Source: Lineolata rhizophorae (taxonomy: Eukaryota; Ascomycota; Dothideomycetes; Lineolatales; Lineolataceae). Taken from it: a DNA stretch of 64,000 nt. Of the stretch, positions 60,501-64,000 are shown in pieces. The DNA lies in contig MU001674.1 of NCBI GenBank assembly GCA_010093515.1, forward strand, positions 1,389,560 to 1,453,559, written 5' to 3'. Position 1 is the first letter of the stretch. Each line of letters begins with the position of its first letter. The notes beneath the pieces are model-generated. The model saw nothing but the letters and a program-made list of their open reading frames with translations. It ran no database searches and was not told the origin of the DNA. The position numbers were made by a program, and so were the translations under genes.

Positions 60501-62955
60501 GGTACAAATGTGATAGCGCTCGAGCCGTCCAGTCGCGGACTCGCACATGTCCCTGTAGCAGGGTTTACGACTTGCTGGAGTCTGGACGGGAATTCTGGCA
60601 CAGAGCACGAGAGACAGACAGGGGCTCTGGTAAAATGAAGGGAAACAGAAAGACTGTACGTAGTAGGTGGCTTTCTCGCTGGTCGAGATGAGTCTTTACA
60701 CCGGATAAGCGTTGCCGACGAGAGGCCCTCATCGGCAGAACATTCTTATTGCGGTCAACTAGTCGACTAAGATGTCGACGTATTCGATAATATTTGGGCG
60801 AGTTGGAGGGCATTGCGAGCCGTGACCAGAAGAACTGAAATACTATTCCACCCGGTTCAGGCATAGATGAGGGCGAGGCTGCGGGCGGCCCGGCAGCGGA
60901 AGTGCATCGAAGCCAGGAGGCTCAGATCTTTGCTGCACCCACCGAGCCTCCATGCGCCTGTCAGGCCCGTAACTCAATTCCCGGGCCCGCTGCGGGCGAA
61001 AAAGTCAGCAAACTTTACTTATGCAGAGCAGCAGTCAGCACTTAATTACGAGGGCCAGGTACCCCACCATGATGTTTGGCAGTCCGCCGTACTAAACGCG
61101 TGTGTAAGCAGCGGGAACGCCCTGCGGCAGAGCATTCTCGGTATCGCGGCAATTTGCCATGGGCACTTGGAAAAGCGGCAAGTGCAGCGCCAGGAAGGCT
61201 GCGGAATCTCGTGGACTCGTAATGCTGTCGCATAACGATTATACAGAAGCTACTTAGGTTACAGAGCCGCGGGACTCCGCGCAGGGCTTGCCGAAAGGCT
61301 AGCACGCCCGGCTGCACTGGCAAGGTCCGAAAGGTGGAGAATGAACGGGGGGGAGAGGGGCGTGACGAGGCCTTTGTCCCAACGTCCATCAGGGTCCAGA
61401 GGGCTTGCGGAGGACGACGGTGTGGACCTGCGGGGGCTCTGCGATGTGACGGTGCCGTCGCTACTCGGCACTAAGGCGAAGAACACAGCAGCGGGAGGGC
61501 CGGCTCCACCAATCCGGGCTGGGTCCGGGCCTTAGGGCTGAACCCGCGGTCCCGGACCACCCGTTGGCTTGGCCGCACCCGGCGGGCACTCTCGCCCGCT
61601 TGTTCCCGTCCCATCCTCGCCGCGCGGCAAGCGAGGCGAGAGCGGCCGTTCACCACTGTGCGGGGCGTGTGCTTGCTCTGACGACGGATTCGATCCCGCT
61701 GCCGAAGGGCTGAACTCGACTGACGGGCCTCTCAGGCCTAAGCCCTGAGCCCCCCGGGCCAAGCCCGCTTGTGCAGGTGGCGCCGGGTCTTGGCGTGACG
61801 GGGCGGCTACCGGACGCGGCGGGACGGGAGAGGAGAGGGCAGGCGCGGGTAGAGAACCGCCCAGACCGCGGCGGGAAAGCGGCTGCGGTACGAGCACATG
61901 CTGCTCGGGGCCCCCTCAAAACGGTCGGGCGACGGGCAACGGAGGGGCTCGCCGCCTTCCAGGTGCCGTAGAGCGTTTGCTGAAAGAGGTCAGTGCTGCT
62001 GTTCTCAGCCCGTGCTGGGCAGCGGCGGCGCGCATGCAGCGGCTGGCTCCTGCCCCGCCCCCCTCCGTGGACCAAGACCAGAAGGGCCGTTTCGCCGGCA
62101 GCCCTACTAAGGCACTGCGAGCCTGCCCGGCGAGCCCACCCCTTCCCTCCTCCCCTGCCCGGCGGCCGGGCCCCCCTCCCCTTTCCTCCTCCCCTCCTCC
62201 CCCTCCCGGCTGCGCGCTGGGGGGTCGTGGAAGTCGCTCCCTCTTAGGGCGACGCCTGCCACGCACGGACGCCGCAGCTCCATGCCCGCCTGCCACCACC
62301 CCCGGCCGCTCCTGCCCGCCCTCACCGTTCTGCTGAGCCTGTCGCGTCCCCTTCGCGCAGGCCCGAGCTAGCGTGCGCCTTCCACGTCCCCTCTGCGACT
62401 CATCGCGCTCTCCACGGTAAGCCTTGCTCATTTAAAGTGTCTCCCTTGCCGCGGCGCCCAAGCCCGCGTCCACGCAAAGCCGCAGAACTCGGTGCTGCTA
62501 CAACCTCGAACCACGCTCCAAACCACACTCCTTCAGCCGTCCCGACGCCGGCCACCGTCCTTTGACCGTCACCCATCCGCTGCAGTCAATCTCATCGTCC
62601 CCGACGATTGGCTGAGCTCCCCGTCCACGCGCCGGCCTTTGGGCTCTCTACACGCTCAAAACGAACTCGCTAAAACTTCCGTGCAACTGAAGTTGCACCT
62701 CTTGCCTTCGTCGGCCAGCAACTCACTTCGTGTCTCGGGCTTAAGACTTGGCTCGAAAACATTCATAAACCTCGTTTCTACTCCTTCACGTCCCCTCCTT
62801 TCCTTGTCCGCATCTCTTCCTCGCCGCCAGGCCTCTTGTTTCGCTTCTCTTCGATCAGCATCCCCGGCCCTTCCCCGTCTGCTTGTTTCTTGCGACAAGG
62901 CCTCCGAACCGGCCTCGACTCGGGCGTGATACTCTCCATTGAAAATCTGGACGAA
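57592..62955. other. Long intergenic region upstream of the bZIP gene
   Basis: No supported gene. An A-rich microsatellite of A4-6T units lies at 58285-58320. From about 61300 to 62900 the sequence is GC-rich and then CT-rich, as expected for a long promoter and 5' leader of a fungal regulator gene. An open frame at 62492-62929 starts with GTG rather than ATG and ends 26 nt before the bZIP start, so I treat it as leader sequence. Confidence 0.55.
58285..58320. repeat. A-rich microsatellite
   Basis: Runs of four to six A separated by single T residues over about 36 nt. Confidence 0.9.
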
Positions 62956-64000
62956 ATGGACTACTCCACATATTACGCGGCTCCGCCAGCCGCTCAGCCG
63001 TTTGGCTACATGGGCATGCCTCCTACCCCTGGATTTCTCAATGACGTCGACGACTCGCGAGTTCATGTGAGTAAGCCGGTTTGCTTCAGTTCAAACTTTT
63101 CCATTTTCTGCCTGCGCGTACCGTTTCATGCGATCGTTACCCTTTCCTTTGGCGGGTTGCGGAGTTTAGAGAAGCGTGGGCGAGTAGGAAGGCTCCACAG
63201 GTGTTGGTCCACCACAAGCAGCGGGCCGAATGGCCCCCACGTCACGACGGGGTTAACGACCTCGTGCATACACCGCGCCTGTTGGGCTCGGAACTGTCTC
63301 CGCAACCCGGATTCTCTCTTTTGATTTGGGTTTTCGCCAAACGGCCGATCTTTCCGCTAACGGGATATATGCAGGACCAACTCGATCCTTCGAGCTTTCT
63401 TCCGCAGCACTATGACGCCTTTCGATTCGCTGCTGCCGCCGCCGCCGCGGTCACGACCACCTCCTCCTCGCAACACCAGCTCCTGGTGAGCTCGCCCACG
63501 TCGAATGCAGCTACGCCGGCGCCCAATTCCGCCATGAGCCCGATCCCAGCCCACGTCGGCAGCGTCGATTCCGGCAGTGGCGTTGATCTCGATCCCGAGC
63601 GGCAGCCGACCCCGAGAACGCGCGGCAGCAGCGAGGAGAAGGAGCAGGCCAAGGATGGTGGACTGACGCCGGCGCAGAGCAGGCGCAAGGCGCAGAACAG
63701 AGCAGCGTAAGTGGTGGAATTATCTTTTGTTCTGGCATTTCCAGCCCACCCGCCCTCCTCCCCTCCGGGACGATCGTGCACTCGTTCAATCCCCCGGTTT
63801 CCCTTTTCTTTTTCCTTACTAGACAGTTTTGTGGGGAGGCAATGACGTCAAAAGACGAGCCATCACTTGCATGTCCAAGCACCGCCATTTGCGGTAGCAA
63901 TTATCCAAGTTGCTTACAGATCCTGGGCGTTTTGCTTTGGAGTGGAACCCCCCCCCTCCCCCCCTAGCGTCAAAGACTGGCTTGCACCCCGAGCTTATCC
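62956..64000 (+). CDS. bZIP transcription factor, Yap/AP-1-like (5' part, runs off the window)
   Basis: Exon 1 (62956-63066) encodes MDYSTYYAAPPAAQPFGYMG and is followed by a 308-nt intron (63067-63374). Exon 2 (63375-63706) encodes an Ala- and Ser-rich part, a Pro/Thr-rich acidic part, and then the start of the basic region SRRKAQNRA, which is the diagnostic Q-N-R core of Yap/AP-1-type factors. The coding sequence then stops at a canonical donor (gtaagt at 63707), and the rest of the basic region and the leucine zipper must lie beyond 64000. The sequence from 63707 to the right edge is intron and contains no QRAFRER-type exon. Such factors act in the nucleus on stress or secondary-metabolism genes; the exact member is not clear. 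Confidence 0.88.

Noticed and set aside
60051-60638. 195-codon plus-strand frame
   Set aside because: Gly/Arg-rich, no domain and no splice context; overlaps equally open frames in the other phases.
62492-62929. Open frame in the bZIP leader as a possible upstream gene or uORF
   Set aside because: It opens with GTG rather than ATG and is CT-rich leader-like sequence.

Overview
The window looks like nuclear DNA of a filamentous ascomycete (Pezizomycotina, most likely a Sordariomycete). The reasons are short GT-AG introns of about 54-90 nt with CTAAY/CTRAY branch points, GC-rich coding exons, long gene-poor spacers, and the gene set itself: a QDE-1/SAD-1-type RNA-dependent RNA polymerase, an Rgd1-type F-BAR RhoGAP, fungal APH-like and HNH families, and a Yap/AP-1 bZIP factor. 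I see no tRNA, rRNA, CRISPR array or recognisable virus-derived element.

Layout. 1-30 kb is a housekeeping arm. It holds a ten-exon mitochondrial D-lactate dehydrogenase (minus, 3256-6460), a decayed coiled-coil gene (11492-12303), the RNA-dependent RNA polymerase (plus, 13762-17818), a convergent F-BAR/RhoGAP gene (minus, 18953-21632), ribosomal protein S4 (plus, 22171-23396) reading away from a 538-bp shared promoter, and a 2-hydroxyacyl-CoA lyase-like TPP enzyme (minus, 26131-28160). About 30.5-51 kb is an accessory zone dominated by broken host genes: an FHA-domain kinase, a Rap/Rsr1-type Ras GTPase, the C-terminal end of a squalene epoxidase, an HNH-nuclease-family gene, an ankyrin protein and an AAA+ ATPase. 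Two frames in this zone are still open. One is a hypothetical gene (33508-35649) with four near-identical introns and a 19-bp tandem repeat that can switch its C-terminal frame. The other is an APH-like protein (48616-49977) whose catalytic aspartates are both replaced. 51.7-64 kb returns to ordinary genes: a Dur3-like sodium:solute symporter with seven exons (51716-54122), a leucine-rich hypothetical protein (56283-57591), and the 5' half of a bZIP transcription factor that runs off the right edge (62956 onward).

How the genes relate. Nothing reads as a biosynthetic cluster or operon. The functional genes are independent housekeeping, transport and regulatory functions. The RNA polymerase belongs to RNA silencing, which is of interest next to a region full of decayed duplicate genes, but any functional link is inference.

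The strongest unusual signal is the gene at 33508-35649. Introns of 55, 56, 55 and 56 nt, all in phase 2 and all beginning GTAGCTAC, interrupt it, and about 40 nt of the preceding exon is also similar from copy to copy. This points to duplication of exon-intron modules or to an introner-like element. Three perfect 19-bp repeats near its 3' end set which of three C-terminal tails is read.
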